DNA from: Cololabis saira
Taxonomy: Eukaryota > Chordata > Actinopteri > Beloniformes > Belonidae
Length of the DNA: 64,000 nt
Assembly: GCF_033807715.1 (NCBI RefSeq)
Contig: NC_084590.1
Coordinates: 342,001-406,000 of the forward strand
Direction of reading: 5' to 3'
The notes under the pieces were generated by a model. It ran no database searches and had not been told where the DNA came from. It worked only from the letters and a program-made list of their open reading frames with translations. Each line of letters opens with the position of its first letter. The first letter of the stretch is position 1. Of the stretch, positions 25,601 through 32,657 are shown one piece after another. Made by a program: the position numbers and the translations under genes.

Positions 25601-28600
25601 ACAACGTCCCCAGTTTTTTAAGTCTACGGTGTGACTCTCTGTCTGTTAATGAACGCATACGGGCCGTGGAACACAGCCTTCAGACCTGCCTTCTCGCCTG
25701 CTCAACTTTCGGCCATACAGCTTGCCTTGCCTCCCTGTCTTCTTTGGTGAGATCTTTAGCAAAGCGGATGTTGAGATTCTTGCAGACTGGGTGAAGTTTG
25801 CTGGCTCGCCAGAGTTCATCCCGGAAGAACCTTCCAGTGAACTGCATGATGATATGACGGGTGTTGATCGGACCCAGGCGATGCAGTGTCCAGGATGAGA
25901 TCCATCTTTTCCTTCCAGTGTGGAATAATCTTGCCAATGATTTCAGCGACGAGCTGTCGTGTATTTTCCTCCTTTTTCTTCTTCCAGACCGTTCACTCTT
26001 AAGTTCCATCTTCTCTTATAGCGTTGCAGTTCTGCAGCTCTCTTTTCCAGCTCTGTATTTTTCACATGGAGTTGTTTTATGTCTACCTCCAGCTCTTTGT
26101 TTTTATCCTTGCAGTCTTTGATTTCAACAAAGTTAGACTCGACCGCTTTTGTGATGTTAGCAGTGGTCAATGTGTTTTGTTTTAACTCCGTCTTGAGCTC
26201 CTCCATCATGTCGCAGAGGATACCGATGGCGGCTAAGATAGCCGATAGATTGAGCTAGCTTTAGCCATTACTGTATGCTTTAGAAGGTAACCGGAATGAT
26301 CTACTCAGTTCCAAAAGCGACTCCGATAGATTTCCAAACCGTACAAAAAGAGTTTCATGTGAGTTTTTAGTCCAAGTTTGCTGGTTTCAGGGTTCATTAC
26401 GATAAGCTGTTTATGCCGCTTCTGCTCCCTCCGCCACCTTCCCCCTCTAATACGCATAGTCCGCAACAAGGAAGAAATCTGATCAGAAAATGTAATCTTG
26501 ATTGATCGTGATTGACAGTCACTTACACGTTTGGTGCATTCAAATCATAAAAAACTAAATTAGAACTCACTGCTATGTTTAGTGGTGGAAGTGAAAGCAT
26601 TTTTTTTTGTATTATTGTTCTTGCTTATGAGTTATTTCCAAGAGCCAAGTGAACCGAAGACAAAATTCCTCATGTGTGCTGACATACCTGGGAATAAAAG
26701 CCATTCTGATTCTGATTTCCACACAATGCAAAGGGAACTCAAAGGATTGGGACCAAACAGCTGCTTAGCCTTAAGAAAGCCACTTGTCAGTGAGGCTAAT
26801 TGGGAAAAAAAGGTTTCAAATTGTTCAAGAGCCTCAAAGATTGAACTCTGGAGCAATGGAAGATGGTCATGTGGTCAGATGAGTCCAGATTTACCCTGTG
26901 AGGGAGGGGGGGTTACAGTTCTAGTTAGTAACAGATGGTGAATGTGAAGGAACACCTCCACACCCCAGATGTTGAACTGCTGGATTTAAATTTCCATCAA
27001 TTTTATATACTGAGAGTTCACATCATGTTACCTTCTGATGCCAAATCATCACTTTAGTTTTTTCCAGGTCACAAACAATGCAATGTAATTTTATCTTGCA
27101 TTTTTTCTTTTTTTGATTTAATTATTTATTTAATCATATTCCTACATAATGAATGAAGTTAATGGGTTGGGTCATTGGGTTAATGAAGTATTATTCAATC
27201 AAGTTGTGTGATTAAAAACCTAACAAATAGCAGAAATGAAGTGCACCCCTGTAGTTCCTAGACTTCAGCAGAGTAAACCTGCCCTTCCTTCCTGTTCTTC
27301 TTCCTCTCCCTGACCCTTTCAATCAGACAGAATTCTTGCAGTGCCAGAAAAAGTGACACAATTCATGGTTGTTGACAGCTTGGTCAATTCAACTTGCTCT
27401 TACTGAGTGCAGACAAAAGAAGAAAAAAGAAAAGATTTTAACAGTCATCCAAAGGGTGTTTAATCCAACACTAAAACATTGAGTTTATTGAGGTTATTGA
27501 GTACTGTTGGACCTGTCAACTTCTCTTTTGTTGGATTATTAGGTAGGTGTGCATCTGGGTCATAGTTGAAGAGGATTAAAAAAAGAAAAAGAAAAAAATG
27601 GCCAAGCACAGAGGCAGGATTGTTACTTACTTAGCTCTGCCTCTAAGTAGGAAGTCAGGAATGTGACTTGTCCTGTATAACCAATGTGTCTTATCATCAT
27701 TAAAGACAGTCAGACGTATACAAGGCAGCTCACACAAAGGAACAGGAAATTCAGCTTCACCAACAATCAGTATGGGACAAGAGCAACAACATGTCCAGGC
27801 AGAGTTCTCACTCTATCAGAATAATCAGAGAAGCTGAACCTGCTGGATGACATCGTAACACTGACATCATGAGTGTGCACCAAACTGTCACTATGACTCA
27901 AGTCACTCATTATATTTTCATTTAGTGATGAATAAAACATCCATACACTATTTCCTATTTGGAGTACAACGATTTATTGGAAAACAAACTAAAATGTATC
28001 AGTTTCTATACCCCTGGGACTACAATTGAATGTATAAGGGCTGTAATAATAATATCCATCTCCTATCTGGTGAATCTGATCAAAGATACTATCAAACTGT
28101 ATTACGGGAAGAACAGAGGAGGGAAAGTCCAGAGGTGTTATATAATGCTTTCTTTGTGCGTTTTATCTTTGTGGTCAGTCCTCATCATTACAGAGATGCA
28201 GCAGTGAAGTACACCTGCTCCACGTCACTTCTACCGTCCTCATTCCAAACCACTGAAGCGTCACCTATCACAGACCATGTGGGTTATTAAAGGCCGACTT
28301 CATTCACACTGGACCCTGATCCAGAACATGTAAACACCTCACACCATTGCTCAACCTCTTGTTTGGTACTGAGCCTTCCACATCCAGCCTCTCACATTTA
28401 GAGGGATCAGAAGCTGGTTGTACAGCAAACTGCAATTATATGGTTTAGTTCAATGTTTGTTCCTGCTCAGTGTTGAGCAACAGAAAAACAAAGGGTTCAG
28501 TGTTTCATGTGACACTTGGATTAAAACATGCCATGGGCTTGCAGTGAAAGGAAGGGTCCAAATGCAGCAACAGTGAAGAGACGGTTAGAAAAAAGGCTGA

Positions 28601-28616
28601 AATTGTTAGTATACCA

Positions 28617-28663
<47 letters not shown>

Positions 28664-31600
28664 GTAGTAGTATAGAATATGGATGGATGGATGAATGGGA
28701 TGAATGGGTCTGGGGCCCTCCGTTGTCGGGGCCGCGCGGGTATCACCTTGTTGGGGGGTTCCCTCTCTCCGGCCCCCCCCCCCGGTCCCTCCCCCCTCCC
28801 TGTTGGGGGGTTCCCTCTCTCCGTCCGTGTCCGGTCCCCCCCTCCCTGTTGGGGGGTTCCCTCTCTCCAGGACCCCCCCCCCCCCCCCTCCCTGTTTGGG
28901 GGGTTCCCTCTCTCCGGGCCCGTCTCCGCTACCCGGGCGGCGGGGCGCCCCTTTGGTCCTGGGGGGGCGCTTTCGTAGGGGCGGGTGAATCTGCCCACGT
29001 CGGCGGCTCTGTCTCTCCGGGCAGGCTGGCCCCTCGCCGGCTGGGGGTCGTTGGCCTGGGGGGGTCGTTGGCCTGGAGGGTCGTTGGCCTGGAGGGTCGT
29101 TGGCCTGGGGGGGGTCGTTGGCTTGGGGGGGGTCGTTGGCCTGGGGGGGGTCGTTGGCCTTGAGGGTCGTTGGCCTGGGGGGGTGGGGGCCTCCTGGCCA
29201 CATGTCCGGCCCGGGCGGTTGGTGCTCGGCTGTGTCCCGGCCCACCGCCGTGGGTTCCCTGGCTGCCTCTTCCTGTGGTCGTGCGGGCCCCGTGCGGTGG
29301 GTTTCCTCCCGCCCTCTACTCGCCCTCTGTGGGGTTGCTGGTGGCCTGGGTTCCGGGTCCTTCCTGGGTTCCGGGTTCCTCCTTGTCGGACTCTGGCCTG
29401 TCTGGTTGCGCCCCTCCCTCCTCCACTATAAATACAGCTCAGGTGGAGCTTTGATTTGACTAATACTAATACACACACACACATGCTCTGTAGTTTTGGG
29501 GGTTAGATAGTCGCGGTAGCTTAGCCTAGCTGTGATTGGGTCTCGGGACCTGGGAAAGTTGCTGCTCGTGTTTCTGCCTGTTTCGTGTCTGTTTTTTTTT
29601 CTCTGCTTTTTTCTTTCTTGCAGATTCCCAGTGCTGATCTGTGCTTCCATGTTTGTTCTCCCATCCTGGATTAGGGATTAGCAGTGGATGTCACCCCTCA
29701 AGCGGAATTGGATAAAGCCGATCAAATGTGTTTTCCATGTAAACCTCAATTCGGAATTACGATTTCTTTGTAAACTCAAAGGAAAATTGTTTAATTCGGA
29801 ATGATTTAATTTGGAATAATTAATTCCGAATTAAAAAACATCATGCAACCATGGCCTGTGAGGAATACTGAAGTGTAGCAACAACTGTTGACAAGTTTCA
29901 TAACCTGAGAAAAGGACCATGCATATGTGGAATCTTCACAAGCAGTGAATAAATGATAATGAATGACTTTGGAACATTAGCTGAAACTACAAAAAGTTAG
30001 CAGAAAAATAAAGTGTTTCTAAACAGCAATAAGTCTAGATATTCTTGGTTTTAACTATACGAGTCAAAACAAATAGCCTGCTGAAAAGGTGACTGGAGTT
30101 TAAATCAGGAACATGTACATTATAGATGTCAATTGCTGTGCACTTTCTGATGAAATTAAAGTATATAAATGAGTCGGTACCTCTTCCACTGAGATGGGCA
30201 GGACAATCCGGCTGTGTGAGAGAGAAAATGAACATTAGCTTTAGAAGTAAAACATCCCAATAAGAGATAAAGGGACAACACAACCATCACAGCTGTACTA
30301 CTATGCTGTAACATCTGGATCAGGAAGAATTAACTTAAATACTGTCTTTTAGATGTCTGAATATATTATTGCAACTATTAAAACAAAGTTCATCTGTTTT
30401 AGAATGGGAACCATCTGACAGCAACCTGATGCAGTAGCTGAGGTCATAATTATCTCCATGTATTGAGATTTTCTACTGAGCTGTTTCATTTTATTCTATT
30501 TCTAAATCAGTGTTTCTTTTCTGGTTTGGATATTGTTGTTTACAAGTGATAACAGCTGATTTGCTTTCTCAAACACACACTAATGCCAAGAATAAGTCCT
30601 GAATCCATATAAGTTGAAGATAAGACATTGTGGTTGTCAATCAGAAGCAAAGCAGAGAGAAGGGAGACGAAGTTCAGAAGATTTGATTTTCCTTCATCAT
30701 AGAGAATGTGAGATCCCTGGTAAATAAAAGTAACACTGGTGAAAACACAGTGGGAATATCTGTATAGTATAGGACTGAGGACAGCAATGCCTCTCTTTTT
30801 GGATGCCAGACAATACATGTCAGAAAGACAAGAGATTAAGTCGGAGAGATTGCAGCACTTTTTAATAATGTCAATAGTGTAAGGTTACTAAAAAAGAGCA
30901 TCTATGCACTCCTGATGTTAAACTACTGGCTGTGAGTTTCTACAACATTCCTTCTACCATGAGAAAGCCCACCATGTGTTACCTGTTGACACTGCATTCA
31001 ATATCAATATTTTTTAATTTAATTTAATTCAGCAACATTTTCAACAGAAACATTGTTTGCAAGACTGGTACATCCTGTATTTGAAATAAAAACACAGTCT
31101 CCTAGTCCTACAATGTAACCCAGAGCCCAGCCCGTGTGTCCTAAAGGGCTGTAAATCTTCCACAAGGACACGGTGGCTTTTAAGAGGGAATTACTGCCAA
31201 CTGTTTTACAGTTTGAATCTTGTTTGTCCAATCAGAGCTGAAGGATCGCCACACCTGTATTCCCGGGCTAATGTTTTTATCTGAACACACATAAGTAAGC
31301 TTCCTTTTACCAGGAATGTGACCAGAACTTATGTTGTGGCCTAATGTTAACATCCCAAGGATGATGAAGTTGCAACAAGTGATTTACATTACGCACCATA
31401 GGAAGCAGCGGTATTAAAAGCAGAAGTATTTTGCCTGTGTCCCACTAACAGGAACCAAGAGACCAGGAAGAGGAGAATATGAAGCTGGTGGATGGGAACA
31501 CTTTTCTTGGAGCTCATAAAAGAAACCTTCTATGTTGGCTTCTGTTTTTTGTTTTTGTTTGGAATGTTTTGGATTTGTTGTACTATCAATCAATAGCTAA

Positions 31601-32376
31601 TTACTCAACTGTTGCCAGCCAAGGAGGGCTTGAGTATTTCATAAGGTCACATCTGACTAGAAGGCAGGTTTATGAAAAATATCAGATGTTTCTCTAAGCT
31701 CACTTACAAAAGGAGCGCAGCACATTTTATAGCCTTGAATAAAGTATATCATAAAGGCCCCATGTTTTTATCACTACGTTTTAAAGCACACAAAACCAAG
31801 TTCCTCAGCATAGTGATTTAGCATGTACTTTGCACCATAGTCAGATGACAGCCAGTACTTTAGTAGTGATGACTGCCTGGCTTGAGAGCACTAAAACATG
31901 TAAAGTCACCAGTTTAAAATTCCTCCACCAGACCTTTTGAGGAACCGACGTGATTTTCAGTGACGCAAATTCAAAGGTCCCATTACTTTCAGCGTTAAGC
32001 AACTCCGTGATCTGCCTAACACTCTGCTCTTTCTAAATACGTTTCTCATTCATTTTTCGTTCATTTAAGAATAATTATTCCCTTCTGCGCAAGTTAATAC
32101 CTTGAAAAATTGATGACGGTAAAGGAAATTGATCTACAAGAACAGTTACGCCGCATTTAAAGCCCGAAGTGAATTAAATAGCTACGGTAGTTAAATTAAC
32201 TTCATAGTCGCGCCGACACTTCCGACAAAGTTGGAAGAAAGTTGGAACCTGTGTCATTTCGGTCCATAACTCTTTGATTTCAAAATGATTTCGTCTACAA
32301 CCCCATAACTGTAACATAAACTAAAGTCGATGAATTTTCTTCAAGTTACAGATACTCACAACTCTTTGATCAGCAT
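1324..32376 (-). CDS. pitpna: Phosphatidylinositol transfer protein alpha (complete, 11 coding exons)
   Basis: Soluble class I PITP of the START-like fold, which moves PI and PC between membranes and supplies PI to kinases. Joining 32376-32360, 30211-30181, 22136-21991, 21305-21214, 13919-13912, 12389-12315, 11233-11150, 2592-2515, 2374-2264, 2115-1993 and 1368-1324 gives 810 bp, 269 residues plus stop, close to the mammalian ~270. All junctions are GT/AG and phases match. Residues equivalent to the mammalian headgroup contacts are present: T57 and K59 (QYTHK), N88 (AWNAYPY) and E246 (RRMEEET). The lipid-pocket Cys is C93 and the PKC-site Ser is S164. The C-terminus (KGMSVDE) resembles alpha (KGMTADD) rather than beta, and the slc43a2 neighbour supports alpha. 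The N-terminus MLIKEF is slightly beta-like. The membrane-inserting Trp-Trp pair of mammals reads W201-L202. A teleost duplicate (pitpnaa or pitpnab) cannot be assigned from this window alone. Confidence 0.96.
1993..2115 (-). CDS. pitpna: pitpna coding exon 10
   Basis: 123 bp, 41 codons, phase 0 at both ends. Contains FHRQLF and [13 protein letters not shown], which form the conserved C-terminal helix region including the headgroup-contacting Glu (E246 here). The donor is gtgact and the acceptor is gtccag. Confidence 0.96.
2264..2374 (-). CDS. pitpna: pitpna coding exon 9
   Basis: 111 bp, 37 codons, phase 0 at both ends. Contains [16 protein letters not shown], which aligns with the mammalian [16 protein letters not shown] block. 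The next residue is Leu where mammals have the second Trp of the membrane-docking WW pair. Confidence 0.96.
2515..2592 (-). CDS. pitpna: pitpna coding exon 8
   Basis: 78 bp, 26 codons, phase 0 at both ends. Ends with [12 protein letters not shown], identical to the mammalian motif. The Ser before it (S164) corresponds to the reported PKC-site Ser166. Confidence 0.96.
2890..3060. repeat. Interspersed repeat with internal CA tract (copy 1)
   Basis: Carries 'ggtaaatggcttacactt' followed by tatatagcactttcc, a short CA run, and 'ctggcctgacaaccggga' followed by gcaactgggga. The same blocks occur in opposite orientation at about 55750-56048, so this is an interspersed element. The ORFs read through it are shadows. 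Family not identified; it may be SINE-like. Confidence 0.7.
3231..3309 (+). mobile_element. tRNA-derived SINE, 5' part (split by an insertion)
   Basis: A box A-like stretch (tagtctagtggctac) and a box B-like ggttcaagcccc sit about 35 bp apart, as in a tRNA-derived pol III promoter. The matching 3' tail is found 500 bp further on, beyond an inserted element, so the two halves are read as one SINE. Confidence 0.7.
3310..3808. mobile_element. Short non-autonomous DNA element with ~28-bp inverted ends
   Basis: The left end reads gtgcttttccactagtacct then actcagcg. The right end is its inverse, cgctgagtaggtactagtgg then aaaagcgcca. No transposase is encoded. It sits inside the SINE, splitting it after 'gaatggcaaccaag'; 'caag' flanks both ends and could be a short target duplication. 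The superfamily was not decided. ORFs at 3322-3890 are incidental. Confidence 0.75.
3809..3898 (+). mobile_element. tRNA-derived SINE, 3' part
   Basis: Ends with 'gtaagtcgctttggagaaaa' then gcatctaccaaatgac. This is the conserved 3' tail of many teleost SINEs, which they share with L2-type LINEs for retrotransposition. It completes the SINE begun at 3231. Confidence 0.75.
3899..5324. mobile_element. 1.43-kb DNA transposon-like element with GGCCGGGTTTCCCAGAT ends
   Basis: The ends are inverted copies: ggccgggtttcccagatc on the left and gatctgggaaacccggcc (with one extra base nearby) on the right. The subterminal motif ttcccaga recurs near 3990 and, inverted, near 5230. 'agt' flanks both sides and could be a 3-bp target duplication, as in PIF/Harbinger-type elements, although the sequence does not fit the usual TNA. 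The interior ORF at 4254-4571 (+, 105 aa) is not a recognisable transposase. The element abuts the SINE tail directly. Confidence 0.7.
5336..6540 (+). mobile_element. Degenerate non-LTR reverse transcriptase fragment
   Basis: Broken frames encode [20 protein letters not shown], a [16 protein letters not shown] block, FADDTNLF and [12 protein letters not shown]. These are RT domains A to D of a jockey/CR1/L2-group LINE, with at least two in-frame stops and frameshifts. The longest open piece is 5648-5908. It is followed directly by the minisatellite at 6664. An A/T-rich 'gaataaattcaattcaatc' near 11003-11021 could be the original 3' tail beyond that array. Confidence 0.8.
6664..7029. repeat. 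24-25 bp minisatellite, left block
   Basis: About 15 tandem copies of 'ccccacccttatatgaacta' plus tggg, with one optional extra C. The array stops inside a unit at 'cacccttata', where the L2 element begins, and resumes at about 9753. Confidence 0.95.
7240..7905. repeat. 185-bp tandem repeat in the L2 3' UTR
   Basis: Three-plus copies with starts spaced exactly 185 bp apart (equivalent points at 7345, 7530 and 7715). Each contains 'gctccggcccaatcagcaag' and a gggaaagacttgtgctccg block. The overlapping plus-strand ORFs (7345-8021) come from this repeat and are not genes. Confidence 0.92.
8002..9660 (-). pseudogene. L2-like LINE ORF2 C-terminal part (reverse transcriptase, 552 codons open)
   Basis: Encodes the RT and C-terminal region of a LINE polyprotein, which copies element RNA into DNA at the target site. 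Visible blocks in order are [66 protein letters not shown], the catalytic [17 protein letters not shown], and [19 protein letters not shown]. Coding sequence continues upstream of the Met at 9660 to the truncation point near 9751, so this Met is internal. No stop interrupts the RT, so the copy is young, but without the N-terminal endonuclease and a promoter it should be immobile by itself. Confidence 0.88.
9753..10893. repeat. 24-25 bp minisatellite, right block
   Basis: About 47 further copies of the unit seen at 6664-7029, with point variants such as gatccc, gacccc and tagacc in place of gggccc. Overlapping ORFs on both strands are by-products of the repeat. Confidence 0.95.
10965..10996. 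repeat. (ATT)n microsatellite
   Basis: About ten ATT units, directly upstream of 'gtgaataaattcaattcaat'. That motif looks like a LINE tail in plus orientation. Confidence 0.9.
11150..11233 (-). CDS. pitpna: pitpna coding exon 7
   Basis: 84 bp, 28 codons, phase 0 at both ends. Encodes VHGLDKSTW through DIDIADKS, which aligns with mammalian VHKLEPEAW and YIDIADRS. The donor is gtaaga and the acceptor is atgcag. Confidence 0.95.
11240..12310. other. Mostly unique pitpna intron, with two exon-like ORFs on the minus strand
   Basis: No repeat family is recognised. On the minus strand, 12270-12149 is open for 40 codons between 'tactaac...tattgtag' and a gtaata donor. A second piece, 12008-11891, is open for 38 codons to a TGA. 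Their phases join neither each other by the best splice sites nor pitpna exon 6, so they are not called as exons. Confidence 0.35.
12315..12389 (-). CDS. pitpna: pitpna coding exon 6
   Basis: 75 bp, 25 codons, phase 0 at both ends. Encodes [19 protein letters not shown], equivalent to mammalian NEYMKEDFLIKIETWHKPD. The acceptor is attacag and the donor is gtaagt. Because exon 4 ends with one extra base, exon 6 can only be joined in frame through the microexon at 13912-13919. Confidence 0.95.
12400..13540. other. pitpna intron sequence without a recognised element
   Basis: I see no repeat family here. A 38-codon minus-strand open piece at 13032-12919 lies between an 'actttag' acceptor-like and a gtaaga donor-like site, but nothing joins to it in phase. 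The ORFs at 13348-13652 are incidental and run into the AT tract. Confidence 0.3.
13548..13621. repeat. (AT)n microsatellite
   Basis: About 36 uninterrupted AT units. The 'IYIYIY' ORFs through it are artefacts. Confidence 0.97.
13912..13919 (-). CDS. pitpna: pitpna coding exon 5: 8-nt microexon
   Basis: Exon 4 ends 'ACC A' (phase 1) and exon 6 starts in phase 0, so an exon of 2 + 3n nt is required between them. On the minus strand, tcttctgatccag|TCCTTACA|gtaagt supplies exactly 8 nt with a pyrimidine-rich acceptor and a consensus donor. The joined codons ATC CTT ACA give RT-ILT-NTYM, which aligns with mammalian RT-VIT-NEYM. The phase, length, splice sites and residues all agree. Confidence 0.88.
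14496..15010. mobile_element. ~510-bp MITE-like element with 'tattttctggactataagcc' ends
   Basis: The left end, gccgtattttctggactata then agccgc, is matched inversely by the right end, gcggcttatagtccagaaaa then tatggt. A second copy of 'gatgcggctt...tatctttttt' lies just inside the right end. It has no coding capacity; the ORFs at 14425-14791 are incidental. This is a widespread vertebrate-type inverted-repeat end, and I did not assign a superfamily. Confidence 0.75.
15060..15510. other. Intron sequence next to Rex3 without a recognised element
   Basis: The plus-strand ORF starting at 15338 begins with a hydrophobic stretch but runs into antisense Rex3 sequence at about 15515. I therefore read it as incidental. 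I see nothing else in this interval. Confidence 0.3.
16018..16833 (-). pseudogene. Rex3 reverse transcriptase segment
   Basis: Open for 271 codons. It shows the RT blocks [73 protein letters not shown], the catalytic [13 protein letters not shown], and [13 protein letters not shown]. The Met at 16833 is not a real start, because the upstream part of the polyprotein lies beyond the inserted element, at 17.99 kb and higher. Confidence 0.9.
16850..17998. mobile_element. 1.15-kb non-autonomous element inserted in Rex3 at TTAA
   Basis: The ends are inverted: left ttaa|aggggacctatta and right taataggtcacct|ttaa. TTAA at both borders points to a piggyBac- or Kolobok-type target site. Rex3 coding continues on each side. 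The interior is GC-rich with a short tandem tract of gatgcgccgcg units around 17297-17350 and no transposase. ORFs at 16981-17555 are not recognised. Confidence 0.8.
17999..19865 (-). pseudogene. Rex3 endonuclease and linker segment (frameshifted)
   Basis: Reading 19865 towards 17999, the endonuclease begins at [20 protein letters not shown] and includes [22 protein letters not shown] and [10 protein letters not shown]. After a frameshift near 19.06 kb it continues with [14 protein letters not shown] and [10 protein letters not shown]. Another break near 18.6 kb leads to [19 protein letters not shown] and [11 protein letters not shown]. These are the APE-type endonuclease and linker of an RTE-clade LINE. 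The proline/arginine-rich first ~80 codons of the 19865 ORF may be untranslated leader. Confidence 0.85.
20010..20200 (-). repeat. L2-like LINE 3'-end fragment
   Basis: Matches the 3' UTR of the L2 at 7.03 kb: cttttatttatatttatata, then 'cagagacccagaacatgacc', 'acaatggcagataaaaac', 'agtgggagaaaaacctta' and 'caaacagtggcaag'. Orientation is minus, as for that element. It leads directly into the minisatellite at 20.2 kb. Confidence 0.8.
20200..20725. repeat. ~34-bp minisatellite (aaacctggaccaggacctgg)
   Basis: About 16 units of 'aaacctggaccaggacctgg' plus atcataagg(ggg)ttg, with length variants. It grew from the L2 3' UTR sequence 'gaaacctagaccaggacc', which is also visible in the copy at 36.6 kb. 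Confidence 0.93.
21214..21305 (-). CDS. pitpna: pitpna coding exon 4
   Basis: 92 bp. One base completes the Thr codon from exon 3, 30 codons follow, and one A carries over to the microexon. Encodes [20 protein letters not shown] and [10 protein letters not shown]. The acceptor is tttttag and the donor is gtgagt. N88 and C93 lie here. Confidence 0.96.
21541..21700. repeat. 31-bp tandem repeat, about 5 copies
   Basis: Units begin 'ctgatggtgtgtgtgacccg' and continue tcatttattat. Copies start at 21541, 21572, 21603, 21634 and 21665. Confidence 0.95.
21711..21750. repeat. Perfect 18-bp inverted repeat with 4-nt loop
   Basis: The arms are ggcgtaactcacctgtca (21711-21728) and its exact complement (21733-21750), separated by 'gatt'. 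It is an uninterrupted hairpin immediately after the 31-bp tandem array. Confidence 0.97.
21991..22136 (-). CDS. pitpna: pitpna coding exon 3
   Basis: 146 bp, starting in phase 0 and ending with two bases of the Thr65 codon. Encodes [20 protein letters not shown], then [20 protein letters not shown] and KVYHLQ. T57 and K59 correspond to the headgroup contacts of the mammalian protein. The acceptor is ctcctccag and the donor is gtaagt. Confidence 0.97.
22330..23935. repeat. 42-bp minisatellite, about 38 copies, open in three frames
   Basis: The unit is 'cagtctctagtggagcccag' plus tgtgctgcccagtatcacagct, with a second subtype in which ctagtg becomes cttctg. Because 42 is divisible by 3, long ORFs arise: 22278-23939 repeats [14 protein letters not shown] and 22291-23331 repeats [14 protein letters not shown]. 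There is no start context, signal or domain, and the array sits in a pitpna intron on the opposite strand. I read it as non-coding. Confidence 0.95.
23990..24095 (+). mobile_element. Tc1/mariner transposase relic (C-terminal motif)
   Basis: Encodes [18 protein letters not shown], the DPNPIE-LW block that holds the third catalytic residue of Tc1-like transposases. It is only about 30 codons long and lies between the minisatellite and the L1 fragment. Its partner may be the relic at 26.6 kb. Confidence 0.6.
24440..26460 (-). mobile_element. L1-clade LINE, 5' portion only
   Basis: On the minus strand from the right, ORF1 (26209-25680, one frameshift) has a coiled-coil stretch ([20 protein letters not shown]), [13 protein letters not shown] of the RRM, and [20 protein letters not shown] with [19 protein letters not shown] of the C-terminal domain. 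ORF2 (25466-24539, broken) shows the start of the endonuclease ([19 protein letters not shown]), then [10 protein letters not shown] and [20 protein letters not shown]. The RT domain is absent, so this copy keeps its 5' half and lacks its 3' half. That is the reverse of ordinary LINE truncation. Confidence 0.85.
26590..26990 (+). mobile_element. Tc1-like transposon relic
   Basis: Encodes [15 protein letters not shown] at about 26855-26900, the block around the first catalytic Asp of Tc1-like transposases. It is preceded by 'ttagccttaagaaagccact' and 'gtcagtgaggctaattggg', which match the upstream part of such genes. Frameshifts and the loss of the rest make it inactive. The plus-strand ORF 26582-26941 crosses it in mixed frames. 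Confidence 0.7.
27000..28600. other. pitpna intron sequence without a recognised element
   Basis: A/T-rich and apparently unique. ORFs at 27959-28207 and 28030-28290 overlap in different frames and show no known motif. I see no RNA gene or repeat family. Confidence 0.3.
28617..28663. repeat. (ATT)n microsatellite
   Basis: About 15 uninterrupted ATT units. The polyasparagine and polyisoleucine ORFs here are artefacts. Confidence 0.97.
28690..29445. repeat. GC-rich repeat block with two minisatellites
   Basis: It contains four copies of 'ttggggggttccctctctcc' separated by C-runs (28750-28920) and about eight copies of 'gggtcgttggcctgggg' (29045-29185). ORFs of up to 292 codons on both strands overlap each other and consist of repeated PTTPP or VVGLGG units. 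They are not supported as genes. Confidence 0.85.
29484..29690 (+). repeat. Interspersed repeat (copy 1 of 2 in window)
   Basis: Begins 'gctctgtagttttgggggtt' and contains 'cggtagcttagcc', 'tgtgattggg', 'ttgctgctcgtgttt' and 'tgcagattcccagtg', ending near 'gcagtggatgtcacccc'. The same ordered blocks occur in reverse at about 58016-58215. The family was not identified. Confidence 0.7.
29700..29835. repeat. Short palindromic region rich in aattcggaat / attccgaatt
   Basis: Four occurrences of 'aattcgga' or its inverse lie within 110 bp (29748-29830). This suggests the end of a small inverted-repeat element. No boundaries could be fixed. Confidence 0.4.
30181..30211 (-). CDS. pitpna: pitpna coding exon 2
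   Basis: 31 bp encoding [10 protein letters not shown] after one base completes the Phe codon. It aligns with mammalian RVILPVSVDE. The acceptor is cacacag and the donor is gtaccg. The phase fits exons 1 and 3. Confidence 0.94.
30220..32340. other. First pitpna intron, no recognised element
   Basis: Mostly unique A/T-rich sequence. The plus-strand ORF 31479-31697 (72 aa, one hydrophobic segment) and several minus-strand ORFs of 70-92 codons carry no known motif. I do not call them genes. Confidence 0.3.
32360..32376 (-). CDS. pitpna: pitpna coding exon 1 (start)
   Basis: ATG CTG ATC AAA GAG TT followed by the donor gtgagt gives MLIKEF, aligned with MVLLKEY (alpha) and MVLIKEF (beta) of mammals. 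The minus-strand frame is open upstream of this ATG without homology, so this ATG is chosen from the family N-terminus. Confidence 0.92.
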
Positions 32377-32589
32377 GTTGAGCGTGAGGACAGAGACTGA
32401 AGCTCCGAGTCTGGACTGGGTTTGACAGCTTTTCTTCCTGGAAGGCGCGGAGACCTGGACGCGGAGACGCCCACCTGCTGTCAGGTAACTACACGTCAAG
32501 TTTACGTACACTCGGAAAACGAACAGCTTCACCTTCTCTACTGTGTTAAATGTATTAGGTGTGATGTTATGAATGTGACATGAAAAACA

Positions 32590-32645
32590 CATTTCCCAGC
32601 ATGCCACAGTAATTAGGGGCATGCGCAGTAGCCCCGCTGCTGTCG
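32590..32645 (-). promoter_or_regulatory. Putative pitpna promoter with ZNF143-like and NRF1-like motifs
   Basis: 'acatttcccagcatgcc' (about 32589-32605) resembles the ZNF143/SBS motif core TTCCCAGCATGC, and 'ggcatgcgcagt' (32618-32629) resembles an NRF1 half site. Both are typical of housekeeping start sites, and both lie 210-250 bp upstream of the pitpna ATG. Local CpG content rises here. The transcription start itself cannot be seen. Confidence 0.45.
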
Positions 32646-32657
32646 GACGTTGGAGGT

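Noticed and set aside
28528..29484. Proline- and glycine-rich ORFs of up to 292 codons on both strands
   Set aside because: GC-rich minisatellites keep several frames open at once; the frames overlap each other and have no conserved motif.
31479..31697. 72-codon ORF with a hydrophobic segment as a small membrane protein
   Set aside because: One short ORF in a long intron, with no similar sequence recognised and no promoter signal; insufficient to call.
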